Notes under the pieces: generated by a model
What the model saw: the letters and a program-made list of their open reading frames with translations, nothing else
Database searches by the model: none
Told to the model about the DNA's origin: nothing
Part shown: piece by piece, positions 58,501 to 58,717 of the stretch
Layout of the letters: each line of letters starts with the position of its first letter
Numbering within the stretch: the first letter of the stretch is position 1
Made by a program: the position numbers and the translations under genes
NCBI GenBank assembly: GCA_002221725.1
Contig: NJFT01000244.1
Coordinates: 1 to 58,717, forward strand
Direction of reading: 5' to 3'
From: Scedosporium boydii
Taxonomy: Eukaryota > Ascomycota > Sordariomycetes > Microascales > Microascaceae
Length of the DNA stretch: 58,717 nt

Positions 58501-58717
58501 ATATGCTTGGTGGGGTCTAGTCCAAGCAATCCGGTCCAACCCAAGCCTCTGATCTTCCCCCACAGGCCGGCGCTTGCGCAGCCCAACAAAAAGAGAAACA
58601 ACTGTCTGCTTCCAGTTATTTAAAAACAACCACCACGTCAGGCCGACATGTATTATACGCGCCAAGTTATAGAACAGGCCTTTCCCCCCGAAAAACGCTC
58701 GTGTCACCAGATCCGAG
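55569..58717. other. Right edge, no confident gene
   Basis: This includes the IPK1 promoter. It contains a GAT-type repeat near 56415, an ATCAATTGAT palindrome (56623-56632), GTACAATTGTAC (56679-56690) abutting TACGAAGTA (56688-56696), and another TACGAAGTA at 57713-57721. A plus-strand open frame of 275 codons (57486-58313) is the longest here but is Ser/Pro-rich without a domain and spans one of these motifs, so it was not called. Confidence 0.45.

Overview
The window is nuclear DNA from a filamentous ascomycete (Pezizomycotina, probably a Sordariomycete; the class is inferred). Evidence: genes with short GT-AG introns of about 43 to 120 nt and CTAAC-type branch points, C+T-rich leaders, fungal-specific families (Ecl1-type zinc protein, Pex26-like peroxin, ERMES subunit Mdm34), and a full-length but stop-riddled gene copy whose substitutions look like repeat-induced point mutation (RIP). 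No bacterial-type operon, CRISPR array, rRNA or convincing tRNA was found.

Layout. 1-5.9 kb: decayed sequence, with a PIG-L/GPI12 pseudogene (984-1844), a broken HNH-endonuclease-like gene (3104-4570) and a second stop-riddled reading frame (4803-5471). 6.3-20 kb: dense conserved genes: a Pex26-like peroxin, Rds3/PHF5A and a pinin-domain protein (head to head), an epoxide hydrolase, CRIPT, and the P4-ATPase flippase Drs2. 22.7-24.2 kb: an Ecl1-type lifespan zinc protein on the minus strand. 24.2-35.7 kb: an 11.5-kb stretch without a recognisable gene. 35.7-49.5 kb: a Kelch-repeat membrane protein, an unknown probably mitochondrial protein, SYF2, a Coq11-like NAD(P)-binding protein, Yaf9 and Mdm34. 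53.6-55.6 kb: inositol-pentakisphosphate 2-kinase IPK1. The rest (49.5-53.6 and 55.6-58.7 kb) has no confident gene, although protein-like fragments occur at 52.2-53.3 kb.

The genes are mainly housekeeping. Four act in or near the spliceosome (Rds3, pinin-domain protein, CRIPT, SYF2). Others serve membranes and organelles (Drs2, Pex26-like, Mdm34, Coq11-like), chromatin (Yaf9) and inositol phosphate signalling (IPK1). They do not form one pathway cluster. Several neighbours are divergent pairs (Rds3/pinin, unknown protein/SYF2, Coq11-like/Yaf9) or tight convergent pairs (SYF2/Coq11-like, 101 bp between stop codons).

The most unusual signals are the RIP-like PIG-L copy, an in-frame 75-codon open extension beyond the Yaf9 stop, two short motifs strongly over-represented in non-coding DNA (TACGAAGTA, 12 copies; ATCAATTGAT, at least 6), the long gene-free block, and two unusually long introns (503 and 550 nt). 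Exon boundaries were placed by eye from splice signals and reading-frame continuity. No database search or RNA evidence was available.
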